Shown piece after piece: positions 23,166-31,601 of a stretch of DNA of 39,603 nt. Position numbers and translations under genes: made by a program. Numbering within the stretch: position 1 is the stretch's first letter; each line of letters opens with the position of its first letter. The stretch is from Actinobacteria bacterium UBA7398 (GTDB taxonomy: Bacteria; Actinomycetota; Actinomycetes; Nanopelagicales; Nanopelagicaceae): the NCBI GenBank assembly GCA_002470135.1, contig DKNC01000067.1, positions 18,836-58,438 of the forward strand, read 5' to 3'. The notes below the pieces were generated by a model. That model saw nothing but the letters and a program-made list of their open reading frames with translations, had not been told where the DNA came from and did not search any database.

Positions 23166-25265
23166 TTAATGAGAAATTGTGAAACGTTTGAGCGCTTTAG
23201 GTGCCCACCAATTTTGCTCGCCAAACAATCGCATTAATGCTGGAACTAAAAGTGCACGAATTAAGGTGGCATCTAGCAATAACGCAAACGCGACTCCAAA
23301 ACCTAGCATTTTTATTGATGTAACTCCGCTAACCATAAATGTTCCGAACACGACTGCAAGTAGGAGCGCTGCAGCAGTAATAATGCGAGCGGAACGTTGT
23401 AAGCCAGTTGCAACTGCTTCAACATTTGTTCGACCAGCTTCGTGTTCTTCTTTAATTCTAGAAAGTAGAAATACTTCATAGTCCATAGATAAACCAAATG
23501 CCACAATCGCAATCAAAATAACTGAACCAGTATCAAGGGCTCCAGTTACGGTGAAATCTCCCACCAAAAACTTAAGATGACCATCTATAAAAATCCAAGT
23601 AATAAGACCCATAGTGGCAGCAAGTGATGCAAAATTAAGAATCAGAGCTTTGATCGGCAGAATAATCGATCCAGTAAAAACAAATAGAAGCAAGAGGACT
23701 CCAATTGAAATCCAAAGCACAACAGGTGGAAGTTTCTTTGAAGTTGCACCTTGGGTATCAGCGTAATCTGCGGCCACGCCACCAACTAAAGTGCCGATTG
23801 GCACATTAAGTGCGCGCACCTGGTGAATTAACTGCTCCGCTTGTGGTGTTCGTGGTGGCATGGAATGAATTGCGACTAATCGAACATCTTCACCAACTAC
23901 TTGCATTTCACCAATTCGGACGATATCTGGAAGCTTAGCTAATTCAGATTTAAATTCAGTTATCGAGTTAATTTGGGAAGCGCCATTAGGAATAATGATT
24001 TCAATAGGATTTCCTTCTTGGCCAGAGAAATTTTCCGCAATAAATCGAGCCGCCGTAGCTGAATTATTTGATGCTGGCAAAACCCGACTATCAACTTGAG
24101 AGAACTTGATACCTTGAATTGGTGCGATTAAAACGGCAAGAATAATTCCGGTTAACATCACTACCGCGATCGGACGCTTCATCACAATTCGTGCGATATC
24201 TGCCCAACGGCCATCTTCTTTAGGCGTGATGGCACTTTTGCGGACGACACCTTTATCTATTTTATGACCCAGTAGCGCAAGGATTGCAGGTAGTGGAATT
24301 AACGCAGCTGCAACCGCAACCGCAACTACGGAAACTCCGGCATAACCCATGGATCGTAAGAAATCTTGCGGAAAGAAAATCAATGAAAAAAGCGTGATCA
24401 TTACAGTGATTCCGGAGTAGAAAACCGTCTTTCCAGCAGTTTTTAAAGTATTTACTATTGCGTCTTCTACATTTTTTCCATGATGGAGTTCTTCGCGGAA
24501 TCGGTTCACCATTAAGAGCGCGTAGTCAATTCCTAATCCAAGGCCTAAACCAGTAGTTAAGTTAAGTGCAAAAATTGAGACGCTAGTAAATAAAGTTATG
24601 AGATAGAGCACGAAGAAAGCGCCAAGAATTGCGGAGACTCCAACGAGTAACGGCATCGCAGAGGCGACCATCGCGCCAAAAATAAAGAGAAGTAGTACGA
24701 AAGTGAGTGGTATTGAAATAGTTTCGGCTAGCTTAAGGTCATCTTTGATTTTAGTATTTATCGAATTAGCGAATACCGCACCACCAGATGCGTAGATAGA
24801 TAAATTTTCAAATTTACCTTCATAAGTATCGCGGTAGTGACCTCCTAGCGCGTCAAAGCTACTGAAGTTGTCAGCATTTAAATAAACAAAAAGGTAGGCA
24901 GATTTGCCATCGTTACTCTTAAGCGTTGGCGCACCACCGGCGCTCCAAAATGAAAGCACACTATCGGCGCTTGGTTCACTTTTAACTTTAGCTTCAAATC
25001 GAGCAGCGCTGGCTACGACTTCTGGATCAGTTACAAGTTTCTCTGAGTGAATTACAAAAACCACAGCCGGGTCTTTAACTTTAAATGTATCTTCTAAATA
25101 TTTGAAAGCTTTTGCGGAATCACTATTTAGGTCGGAATAGCCGCCGCTATCAAGTCTTGAGAAAGCAAGCGATCCAACGCTGCCAAGGATTATTGCTGCT
25201 AATAAAAAGATAGAAAAGGTGCGCTTGCGGCGCTTAACTATTGCGTGACCGAGCGCTTCAAACAC
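23166..25265 (-). CDS. MMPL family (RND) membrane transporter
   Basis: This is a 699-residue proton-driven transporter with two repeated halves, each with one helix, an extracytoplasmic domain and five helices. The halves carry GLGLGIDYALLMVNRFREE and AFGLSMDYEVFLLSRIKEEHE, the Asp-Tyr pairs used for proton relay in MmpL proteins. It is shorter than mycobacterial MmpL3 and lacks a C-terminal cytoplasmic domain. The frame is open to a TTG at 25277, but I prefer the GTG at 25265 because GGGAG lies five bases before it. Likely cargo is a lipid or another hydrophobic molecule; none can be named. It converges with tRNA-Arg, 11 bases apart. The gap 25266-25374 holds only divergent promoter sequence. 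Confidence 0.92.
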   Translation of the reverse strand: MFEALGHAIVKRRKRTFSIFLLAAIILGSVGSLAFSRLDSGGYSDLNSDSAKAFKYLEDTFKVKDPAVVFVIHSEKLVTDPEVVASAARFEAKVKSEPSADSVLSFWSAGGAPTLKSNDGKSAYLFVYLNADNFSSFDALGGHYRDTYEGKFENLSIYASGGAVFANSINTKIKDDLKLAETISIPLTFVLLLFIFGAMVASAMPLLVGVSAILGAFFVLYLITLFTSVSIFALNLTTGLGLGLGIDYALLMVNRFREELHHGKNVEDAIVNTLKTAGKTVFYSGITVMITLFSLIFFPQDFLRSMGYAGVSVVAVAVAAALIPLPAILALLGHKIDKGVVRKSAITPKEDGRWADIARIVMKRPIAVVMLTGIILAVLIAPIQGIKFSQVDSRVLPASNNSATAARFIAENFSGQEGNPIEIIIPNGASQINSITEFKSELAKLPDIVRIGEMQVVGEDVRLVAIHSMPPRTPQAEQLIHQVRALNVPIGTLVGGVAADYADTQGATSKKLPPVVLWISIGVLLLLFVFTGSIILPIKALILNFASLAATMGLITWIFIDGHLKFLVGDFTVTGALDTGSVILIAIVAFGLSMDYEVFLLSRIKEEHEAGRTNVEAVATGLQRSARIITAAALLLAVVFGTFMVSGVTSIKMLGFGVAFALLLDATLIRALLVPALMRLFGEQNWWAPKALKRFTISH

Positions 25266-25374
25266 TTTAACTCCCAAAATGGATTAATTACGGTAAATTA
25301 TCTATGCGCGATTATATTTGAGATACTTACTTTACGAAAATTGAAAATAATTTGGATTAGAAAGTGGGGTTAGC

Positions 25375-25482
25375 ATGAGTGAAATATTGCCAAAGGTCAC
25401 CACGGATGAGATTGATTTAGAAAAAGACGATAAAGATCGTGATGCTGAGATTAAGCGGGATAAACCACCACATCACGAATAA
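25375..25482 (+). CDS. Possible 35-residue charged small protein
   Basis: This short frame begins with ATG at 25375 after GTGGGG and encodes a highly charged peptide beginning MSEILPKVTTDEIDLEKDDK and ending in KPPHHE. About half of its residues are Asp, Glu, Lys, Arg or His, and it has no hydrophobic segment. Its TAA stop codon directly abuts the stop codon of the convergent FmdB-like gene, the kind of tail-to-tail packing seen between proven genes here. I know no function. Conservation in relatives would be needed to call it real. Confidence 0.45.
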   Translation: MSEILPKVTTDEIDLEKDDKDRDAEIKRDKPPHHE

Positions 25483-25755
25483 TTAATCAGTACTTGTATT
25501 TTTTGCCGCTGGTGCTGGTGTTGCCGCAGGCGCAGTAGCCGCTGGTGCGGGTGTTGCACTAGCGCTAGTACTCGCAGCTTTTCGCGAATCTGTTTTATAG
25601 AAACCCGAGCCTTTGAAAACTACACCTACATTGGAATAGACCTTGCGCACATCTTTGCCGCACTCCGGACAGTTAGATATTGGTGCATCCGAGAAAGATT
25701 GAACCGCCTCGAAGGCATGTTCGCACGCGTTACAGATGTATTCATAGGTAGGCAC
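25483..25755 (-). CDS. FmdB-type zinc ribbon protein
   Basis: This is a 90-residue protein with the FmdB/CxxC_CxxC_SSSS zinc ribbon: PTYEYICNACEHAFE with CxxC, then ISNCPECGKDVRKVYS with the second CxxC, and VVFKGSGFYKTD. A low-complexity Ala/Pro/Thr tail (about residues 60-90) follows. The start is GTG at 25755, because the family begins M-P-T-Y-E-Y; the open frame upstream overlaps the divergent gene and is not family-like. The family's role is not well defined and has been linked to regulation of formamidase or amidase genes. It is divergent from the CopC-like gene, with 55 bases between starts. Confidence 0.9.
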   Translation of the reverse strand: MPTYEYICNACEHAFEAVQSFSDAPISNCPECGKDVRKVYSNVGVVFKGSGFYKTDSRKAASTSASATPAPAATAPAATPAPAAKNTSTD

Positions 25756-25810
25756 AAGGCATAATTCTAGATTGATGAGAGTATTGAGGCGAATCGAGTC
25801 GAAGTCAGGA

Positions 25811-26344
25811 ATGGGGCTAAGCGTGCGGAAATCGATAGTGGTTGCAGTTTTAGTTAGCTTCTTGGCTTTCGTTATGGTCAATCCCTCGTCAGCAAATTCT
25901 ATAATTAGTACATTTCCAGCAAGTAATGAAGTTTTAATGGTCGCACCTAATTCAGTAACCATAAATACTTCCGGCACTTTAATGGATTTAGGTAGCCAAA
26001 TAACAGTAGTAGATCCAAGTGGCGCTCGCGTTGATGATGGTTCTATAACCGTAGACGGAAAGAATTTAATAGTTGGGCTGAAACCATTAACTAATTCTGG
26101 AGCTTACTTAGTTACTTATGAGCTATTAACCGTAAACGATGTTCCACTCGATGGAACTTTTAAATTCATCGTGAATGGGTTATCAGAAATAACTAATTCT
26201 ACTAATTCACCCGCCCCAGAACCATCTAATGATGAATCAAATCCAAACAAGGTTACTGATTACTTGGTAATTGGGTTATTAGTTTTTGCATTCTTTATGC
26301 TAATTCTGCTCTCACGTTTTGCTAGAAAAACTTTTAGGAAGTAA
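25811..26344 (+). CDS. CopC-like membrane-anchored protein without metal ligands
   Basis: This 177-residue protein has a signal peptide (residues 1-28), a CopC-like beta sandwich (about 33-123) and a C-terminal helix (about 151-169) followed by RFARKTFRK. CopC traits are PASNEVLMVAPNSVTI, then ITVVDPSGARV, LIVGLKPLTNSGAYLVTYELLTVNDVPLDGTFKFIV. The protein contains no His and no Cys, so the usual copper sites, including the DGH motif (here VPLDG), are gone. The start is uncertain: ATG at 25775 and GTG at 25823 are alternatives. It is followed after two bases by the CopD-CtaG gene, the usual partner of CopC domains, so the two probably form one complex. Confidence 0.8.
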   Translation: MGLSVRKSIVVAVLVSFLAFVMVNPSSANSIISTFPASNEVLMVAPNSVTINTSGTLMDLGSQITVVDPSGARVDDGSITVDGKNLIVGLKPLTNSGAYLVTYELLTVNDVPLDGTFKFIVNGLSEITNSTNSPAPEPSNDESNPNKVTDYLVIGLLVFAFFMLILLSRFARKTFRK

Positions 26345-26346
26345 GA

Positions 26347-28242
26347 ATGTTTTCGAAGGGGGTAGCGACCGGCATTCCTGATCCTGGCACGTTCGTAACT
26401 TTACTTACCCCCATTGCAAATTTTTTCAGCATAAGTTTTGGCGTAGGCGTCATCGGCTTGCTTTTTTCGATTAGCTTTCTACATTTAGAAACGAACGGTT
26501 TCTTACGAAATTCAGCGATAAATAATTTAAAGTGGATAAGTACTTTTGCAATTCTCTGGGCGCTCTCTGAGATGTTGGTAATTTTATTAACGCTTAGTAA
26601 TCTTTTGGCTCAACCGATTACCGCTTCTTTGGATTTAACTTCGATTCGTTCTTACTTATCGCAAACCTCACTCGGTAAAGCTCAATTAACCCAACTTGTT
26701 ATTGCGCTAGTAATCGCAATTGTAATTCCAATAATTCGCAATATTCGAGGATCGATTGCGCTCTTCATACTTGGAATGGCTGGAATTATTACCCCAATAT
26801 TTCAAAGCCACGGTAGTGAATCTGGACTGCACGGTTTAGCTATTGGTTCGCTGATATTCCACGTTATTGGAATTACGCTCTGGGTTGGTGGCTTGGTTTC
26901 ACTATTTTTCATTGCACCAGAAGTTAGAAATATTGTGCTGCCGAGGTTTAGCGGAGTAGCGTTATGGGCAGCAATTATCGTTTCGGTAAGTGGGGTTGCA
27001 AATGCATGGACTCGACTTAATTTTATTTCTGCTTGGAGTTCTAAATACGCATATATCGTGATTGCAAAAACGGTATTAACTGCGATTCTAATTGGAATTG
27101 GCTATAAACATCGCAAATTTATAATTAATAATCTAACCGGCACCCCTGCGATGATCCGTCTGATTTTTAACGAGCTTTTCATCATGTTTGTAGCAATCGC
27201 ACTTGGCACTTGGTTATCAATCTCGGCCCCGCCATTAGTTAATGGCGTAGAGCTCGACGTTGATCGAGCTCTTTCAATTACCGGTATCCGAGCGCCGGCA
27301 GCGCCAACACTAAGTAATTTACTTTTAGGATATGAAGCAGATGGTTTTATTCTCGGCGCACTTTTAGTTTTTACTTTTCTATACATTCGTGGAGTTGTAC
27401 TTTTGAGCAAACAAGGTGTTAAGTGGCCAATAGGACGAACAATTTCATTTGCGCTTGGGATTGCGGCGATTGATTACGCAACAAGTGGTGGACTTGGACT
27501 CTATTCACATTTTGCATTTTCGTTTCACATGATTGCGCACATGATTTTAGGGATGATTGCGCCAATCGGAATAATTTTAGGAGCACCAATAACGCTCGCG
27601 CTTCGGGTCTTTCCTGCCGGCAGAGATGAAAACGAGCGCGGTGTAAAAGGTTTGTTAGTTGCAATTTTGCACTCGAAACCAGTTGCCGTTTTGACCCATC
27701 CAATAGTTGCACTGGCGCTCTTTGATGGTTCGTTATTCATTATGTATTTCACTTCGCTCTTTGGAAATTTGATGACGGGTCATTTTGGCCACCTATTTAT
27801 GAATATCCACTTCATATTAGCTGGAATGCTTTTTTTCCATGTAATTGTAGGAATTGATCCAAATCCTAGAAAAGTTCCACATCTAGTTCGAATCATCGTG
27901 CTTTTTGCAGCCATGAGCATTCATGCCTTCTTTTCCATCGCTTTAATGTCATCAACCTCGTTATTAGATGGTGGCTATTTCGCATCGTTACAACGGCCAT
28001 GGTTTGTGGATTTATTCGCTGACCAAAAACTTGGCGGATCTATTGGCTGGGCAATGGGTGAAATTCCAATCATAATTGCGTTGATTGCAACTTTTATTCA
28101 ATGGGTTCGTGATGATGCCCGTGAAGCTAAGCGCTTTGATCGCAACGCAGATCGGTTGGTTTCTGCTGGGAAACCAGATGAGCTAGCTGAGTACAACAAA
28201 TACCTAGCTAAATTAGCCGAGAATGATCGGCGTAAAAATTAA
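26347..28242 (+). CDS. CopD-CtaG fusion: copper transport / cytochrome oxidase assembly
   Basis: This 631-residue polytopic protein fuses a CopD domain (about residues 20-290) to a caa3-type CtaG domain (about 325-600). The CopD part has HVIGITLWVGGLVSLFF. The CtaG part has SHFAFSFHMIAHMILGMIAP, then MTGHFGHLFMNIHFILAGMLFFHVIVG, with the clustered His residues expected of a copper-handling protein. The soluble end (RDDAREAKRFDRNADR) is a common tail of actinobacterial fusions. The role is delivery of copper for insertion into the CuA or CuB site of the terminal oxidase. No oxidase genes are in the window. It starts two bases after the CopC-like gene. Confidence 0.92.
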   Translation: MFSKGVATGIPDPGTFVTLLTPIANFFSISFGVGVIGLLFSISFLHLETNGFLRNSAINNLKWISTFAILWALSEMLVILLTLSNLLAQPITASLDLTSIRSYLSQTSLGKAQLTQLVIALVIAIVIPIIRNIRGSIALFILGMAGIITPIFQSHGSESGLHGLAIGSLIFHVIGITLWVGGLVSLFFIAPEVRNIVLPRFSGVALWAAIIVSVSGVANAWTRLNFISAWSSKYAYIVIAKTVLTAILIGIGYKHRKFIINNLTGTPAMIRLIFNELFIMFVAIALGTWLSISAPPLVNGVELDVDRALSITGIRAPAAPTLSNLLLGYEADGFILGALLVFTFLYIRGVVLLSKQGVKWPIGRTISFALGIAAIDYATSGGLGLYSHFAFSFHMIAHMILGMIAPIGIILGAPITLALRVFPAGRDENERGVKGLLVAILHSKPVAVLTHPIVALALFDGSLFIMYFTSLFGNLMTGHFGHLFMNIHFILAGMLFFHVIVGIDPNPRKVPHLVRIIVLFAAMSIHAFFSIALMSSTSLLDGGYFASLQRPWFVDLFADQKLGGSIGWAMGEIPIIIALIATFIQWVRDDAREAKRFDRNADRLVSAGKPDELAEYNKYLAKLAENDRRKN

Positions 28243-28284
28243 TTCAGATTGGACGGAATAGCGAAGAAGTGGCTTAATTGCCTT

Positions 28285-29433
28285 ATGGAATCGCTCTTCA
28301 AACTACCTGATGAATATAAAGCTTTACGCGAAAGCGCTCGAGCACTTTCAGAGAAGAAAATTGCACCTTTTGCACAAGATGTAGATGCGAATTCGAGATT
28401 TCCACAAGAAGCAAGAGATGCATTGCAAGCAGCCGGATTATTAGCAGCGCACGTACCTACCGAATTTGGTGGCGAAGGTGCAGATTCACTTGGCGTTGTA
28501 ATTATTATTGAAGAAGTTGCAAGAGTTTGTGCTTCATCTTCATTACTGCCAGCCGTAAATAAATTAGGATCATTGCCGTTAATGCTTGCCGGAACCCCAG
28601 AACAGAAGAAACGTTGGCTAACACCGTTAGCTCAAGGCAAGGGTTTTTCTTACTGTTTATCAGAATCAGAAGCGGGTTCTGATGCTAGCGCTATGAAAAC
28701 TAAAGCAATTAAGAGTGCGACTGGCTGGACTTTAAATGGCAGCAAGAAATGGATTTCAAATGCGGGAAGTTCTGAGTTTTATACAGTTTTAGCAAGTACT
28801 GATCCAAGTAAAGGCTCAAAAGGAATCTCAGCATTTGTCGTAGAGAAGAGCGATCCCGGTGTTTCGTTTGGCGCACTAGAAAAAAAGATGGGATTTAAAG
28901 GCTCACCAACTCGTGAAGTTTATTTTGATAATGTAGAACTTAATGATGATCGCAGACTTGGCGAAGTAGGTTCTGGATTCGCACTAGCTATGCAGACCTT
29001 AGATCACACCCGAATCACGATTGCGGCTCAGGCGCTAGGCATAGCCCAAGGCGCTTTTGAAGTGGCGACAAAGTATTCGCATGAGCGTAAGCAATTTGGG
29101 AAAGAGATATTCGATTTCCAAGGCGTGCAATTTATGTTGGCTGATATGGCCATGGAAATTACTGCAGCTCGAGAACTAACTTATGCTGCAGCTGCAAGAA
29201 GTGAACGAAATGATCCAGATTTAACTTTTTATTCCGCAGCGTGTAAATGTTTTGCCTCAGATGTAGCGATGCGTGTCACGACAAATGCTGTGCAGATACT
29301 CGGCGGCTATGGATATGTAAATGATTATCCAGTCGAGCGAATGATGCGAGATGCTAAATTAACCCAAATTTATGAAGGCACAAACCAGGTACAAAGAATT
29401 GTAATGGCTCGACATTTAGATGATGTCAATTAA
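28285..29433 (+). CDS. Acyl-CoA dehydrogenase
   Basis: This is a 382-residue FAD enzyme that forms a trans-2 double bond in acyl-CoA, in fatty acid or branched amino acid breakdown. It shows YCLSESEAGSDASAMKTKA, then KKWISNAGSSEFYTV, the C-terminal QILGGYGYVNDYPVERMMRDAK and the YEGT motif, in which E364 is the likely catalytic base, as in the short-chain (butyryl-CoA) group. The ATG at 28285 (MESLFKLPDE) is used; an upstream TTG would add 12 residues unlike the family. CTTAAT lies six bases before this ATG. Chain length cannot be fixed. Its 3' end overlaps the convergent cyclo-ligase gene by eight bases. Confidence 0.94.
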   Translation: MESLFKLPDEYKALRESARALSEKKIAPFAQDVDANSRFPQEARDALQAAGLLAAHVPTEFGGEGADSLGVVIIIEEVARVCASSSLLPAVNKLGSLPLMLAGTPEQKKRWLTPLAQGKGFSYCLSESEAGSDASAMKTKAIKSATGWTLNGSKKWISNAGSSEFYTVLASTDPSKGSKGISAFVVEKSDPGVSFGALEKKMGFKGSPTREVYFDNVELNDDRRLGEVGSGFALAMQTLDHTRITIAAQALGIAQGAFEVATKYSHERKQFGKEIFDFQGVQFMLADMAMEITAARELTYAAAARSERNDPDLTFYSAACKCFASDVAMRVTTNAVQILGGYGYVNDYPVERMMRDAKLTQIYEGTNQVQRIVMARHLDDVN

Positions 29434-30001
29434 TGTTTTTGCTAAACCTAACTAAAATTTCTGGGGTAGCTGCAGCATCTAATGTTTGATCATGCACTTC
29501 TTGTGGGAGTTCGATGCTGGTTAATTCACCTTGATATATCAGCGCCACTTTAAATCCCGTGATGAGCGATAACGCGCGATCATAATAACCGCCACCTTGA
29601 CCCATTCTATTTCCGCTGTGATCTGCCTGAAGTGCTGGCACAAGCACAAGATCAATATTTTTAATTCGCTCTGGCGCAATTGCATCACCAATAGGTTCCA
29701 TTATGTTTTTATTTCTCTTTAAAGTTTCGATTTTACCTTTCCAAATAACCCAATCAAGAAAATTATCGCTACGCATTCTCGGTAATAATAAAGTTTTTCC
29801 ACTCTCTAATATTGTTTGATTCAAACCGTTAGTATCTGGCTCGTCCCCATAAGAAATATATGAAGCAATCATGGTCGCACTCTTAAATTCGATGGAATCA
29901 ATTAAGTGGTTCCATGTGACCGGTTGCACCAAAAATTTGCGATCCGCTCGGAAACTTTGCCGAAGCGATTTTTTCTTGGCTCCATTTGTTGGAAGTTCCA
30001 T
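29426..30001 (-). CDS. 5-formyltetrahydrofolate cyclo-ligase
   Basis: This 191-residue enzyme converts 5-formyl-THF and ATP to 5,10-methenyl-THF, salvaging the inhibitory folate. The family marks are KKSLRQSFRADRK at the N-terminus, LLLPRM, LVLVPALQAD and the nucleotide-binding RMGQGGGYYDRAL. The order cyclo-ligase, then divergent MoeA-like gene, then RimJ is the one I recall from Mycobacterium (Rv0992c, Rv0994, Rv0995), except that galU is missing here. The start has TAGGCT six bases upstream and no Shine-Dalgarno sequence. Confidence 0.93.
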   Translation of the reverse strand: MELPTNGAKKKSLRQSFRADRKFLVQPVTWNHLIDSIEFKSATMIASYISYGDEPDTNGLNQTILESGKTLLLPRMRSDNFLDWVIWKGKIETLKRNKNIMEPIGDAIAPERIKNIDLVLVPALQADHSGNRMGQGGGYYDRALSLITGFKVALIYQGELTSIELPQEVHDQTLDAAATPEILVRFSKNIN

Positions 30002-30007
30002 GGGATT

Positions 30008-30028
30008 AGCCTAGATTCAAAGTAGAGT
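30008..30028. promoter_or_regulatory. Divergent leaderless -10 boxes (cyclo-ligase and MoeA-like gene)
   Basis: On the minus strand TAGGCT (30013-30008) is followed by six bases and the cyclo-ligase ATG. On the plus strand TAGAGT (30023-30028) is followed by six bases and the MoeA-like ATG at 30035. The 33-base gap has no ribosome site for either gene, so leaderless starts are inferred. Confidence 0.45.
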
Positions 30029-30034
30029 TTAGGC

Positions 30035-30955
30035 ATGAACGAAAGAATTAAAGTTAGTGAGTTTGCGCAAGCGCTTTTGGAACTTTCTAAACCGATTGAC
30101 CCTTTTGATATGCCATTGCTTGATGCGCACGGCGCCACTCTTGCGCGGGACGTTTATGCTGGCGAGCGATTAGTTCTGCGGGAAGGTTCAAGAATTAGAT
30201 CTACCCAAATTGGCTTGGCCGCTTCAATCGGACTTGATCGCCTGCCAACACGGCCACAACCTCGAGTAGTTGTTATTTCCGCTGGAGATGACTTAGTTGA
30301 ACCTGGCCAAAAATTGATTGACGCCAATGATGAGTTTGAAACAAATTCTTGGTTGTTGACGACTGCAGTAAAAGAAGCCGGCGCTGTTGGTTATCGAGTT
30401 CATATGATTCCGGAAACTGACGCAGCTTTGAAAGATATTATCGAAGACCAACTAGTGCGGGCAGATTTAATTGTAATTAGTGGCGAACGGGAAGATGAAT
30501 CCTTTGATTTGATAACCAGAGTGCTACAACAACTTGGCACAGTTACCGCAGTAACACCAAATATTGAGGCTAGCGGAAATCACAACTACGGAACAATTGG
30601 TCCAGATAAAACCCCAGTTGTAACACTTCCCGGAGATCCAATCTCAGCTTATATCTCAGCCGAACTTTTTATTCGTCCCATGATTAGAAGTATGATGGGG
30701 CTGCATGATTTACATCGCCCAGTAATTAAAACAAAACTTACAAATGATGTTTTGAGTGAAGCCGGCGTTCACTCATTCATCAGAGCAGTTTTTCCAAGCG
30801 AAGCTGATAAATCTAAAGTCACCGCAATTGAGAACCAATCTGATTTAGTTGGTCTCTCTGATGCACATGGCTTAATTGTAATTCCAGAAGACCTCACGAA
30901 TGTAAAAGCTGGTAGCGAGGTAGACCTACTTTTGTTAGAGCGCCGATTTAACTAA
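30035..30955 (+). CDS. MoeA/gephyrin-like protein lacking domain II (Glp-like)
   Basis: This 306-residue protein is a MoeA homologue about 100 residues shorter than the family norm. Residues 1-43 match the first part of domain I (ending LLDAHGATLARDVYAG). The sequence then jumps to RLVLREGSRIRSTQIGLAASIGL, which in E. coli MoeA follows domain II, so domain II with its SAMDGYA motif is missing. Domain III is recognisable (VVVISAGDDLVEPGQ, DLIVISG), but the GGVSVG loop is replaced by GEREDESFD and the KPGKP loop by EASGNHN. LPGDPISA (198-205) and domain IV remain. Molybdenum insertion is therefore unlikely. Gene position matches Glp, the gephyrin-like FtsZ partner of Corynebacterium, and the GlpR-like gene is two genes on. 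A division role is inferred. Confidence 0.82.
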   Translation: MNERIKVSEFAQALLELSKPIDPFDMPLLDAHGATLARDVYAGERLVLREGSRIRSTQIGLAASIGLDRLPTRPQPRVVVISAGDDLVEPGQKLIDANDEFETNSWLLTTAVKEAGAVGYRVHMIPETDAALKDIIEDQLVRADLIVISGEREDESFDLITRVLQQLGTVTAVTPNIEASGNHNYGTIGPDKTPVVTLPGDPISAYISAELFIRPMIRSMMGLHDLHRPVIKTKLTNDVLSEAGVHSFIRAVFPSEADKSKVTAIENQSDLVGLSDAHGLIVIPEDLTNVKAGSEVDLLLLERRFN

Positions 30956-30956
30956 C

Positions 30957-31529
30957 ATGACCAGGAAATCAAAGGCACCATGGCCGGTAGTTATAACGGA
31001 TGGAACTTTAGTTTTAAGACCACTTAGGTTTCGTGACCGCGGTGTTTGGCTGGCCAGCCGCCGATTTAATCGTGAATGGTTACAACCCTGGGAAGCAACC
31101 GCTCCAATCAATAAAGTGGATTCTGCATTGCCGTCATATTTCGAAATGGTCTTGCACCATAATCGTGAAGGTAGGGCGGAACGGGCGTTGTCACTAGCAA
31201 TTTGGAACGATGCCGAATTTATTGGTCAAATTACGTTAGGCGGAATTGCTTTCGGCGCATATCGCGGTGGCCACATTGGCTATTGGATCGACCAAAGATC
31301 GGCTAATAAAGGATTGACTACAAGAGCGGTAAAAGCTCTCACCAAGTATGGATTTGATGAAATGCAATTACACCGAATTGAGATTAATTTGCGCCCCGAG
31401 AACGGCGCATCCCGAAAAGTGGCGGAAAAAGCTGGATATAAATTAGAAGGAACTAGAGCTAATTTTTTACATATCGACGGGGATTGGCGCGACCACATTA
31501 CTTTTGTGGCAGAAAATCCTAGAATTTAA
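30957..31529 (+). CDS. rimJ: RimJ-like GNAT N-acetyltransferase
   Basis: This 190-residue acetyltransferase of the RimJ/RimL type transfers an acetyl group from acetyl-CoA to protein N-termini, in E. coli to ribosomal protein S5. It has LVLRPLRFRDRGVWLASRRFNREWLQPWE, IGQITLGGIAFG, the acetyl-CoA-binding segment HIGYWIDQRSANKGLTTRAVKALTKYGFDEM and NGASRKVAEKAGYKLEGT. It starts one base after the MoeA-like stop codon and is surely co-transcribed with it. The actual substrate in this organism is unknown; the conserved place between the Glp- and GlpR-like genes makes a division protein worth considering. Confidence 0.88.
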   Translation: MTRKSKAPWPVVITDGTLVLRPLRFRDRGVWLASRRFNREWLQPWEATAPINKVDSALPSYFEMVLHHNREGRAERALSLAIWNDAEFIGQITLGGIAFGAYRGGHIGYWIDQRSANKGLTTRAVKALTKYGFDEMQLHRIEINLRPENGASRKVAEKAGYKLEGTRANFLHIDGDWRDHITFVAENPRI

Positions 31530-31601
31530 ATTTAAAAAGATTGGCGAAATTAGGTACGAAATACCCGATTAGTCCGGTTTCTCCGTTTATCTTTATCCAT
31601 C

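Noticed and set aside
25756..25977. N-terminal extension of the FmdB-like protein
   Set aside because: FmdB proteins begin at M-P-T-Y-E-Y; the extension is antisense to the CopC-like gene.
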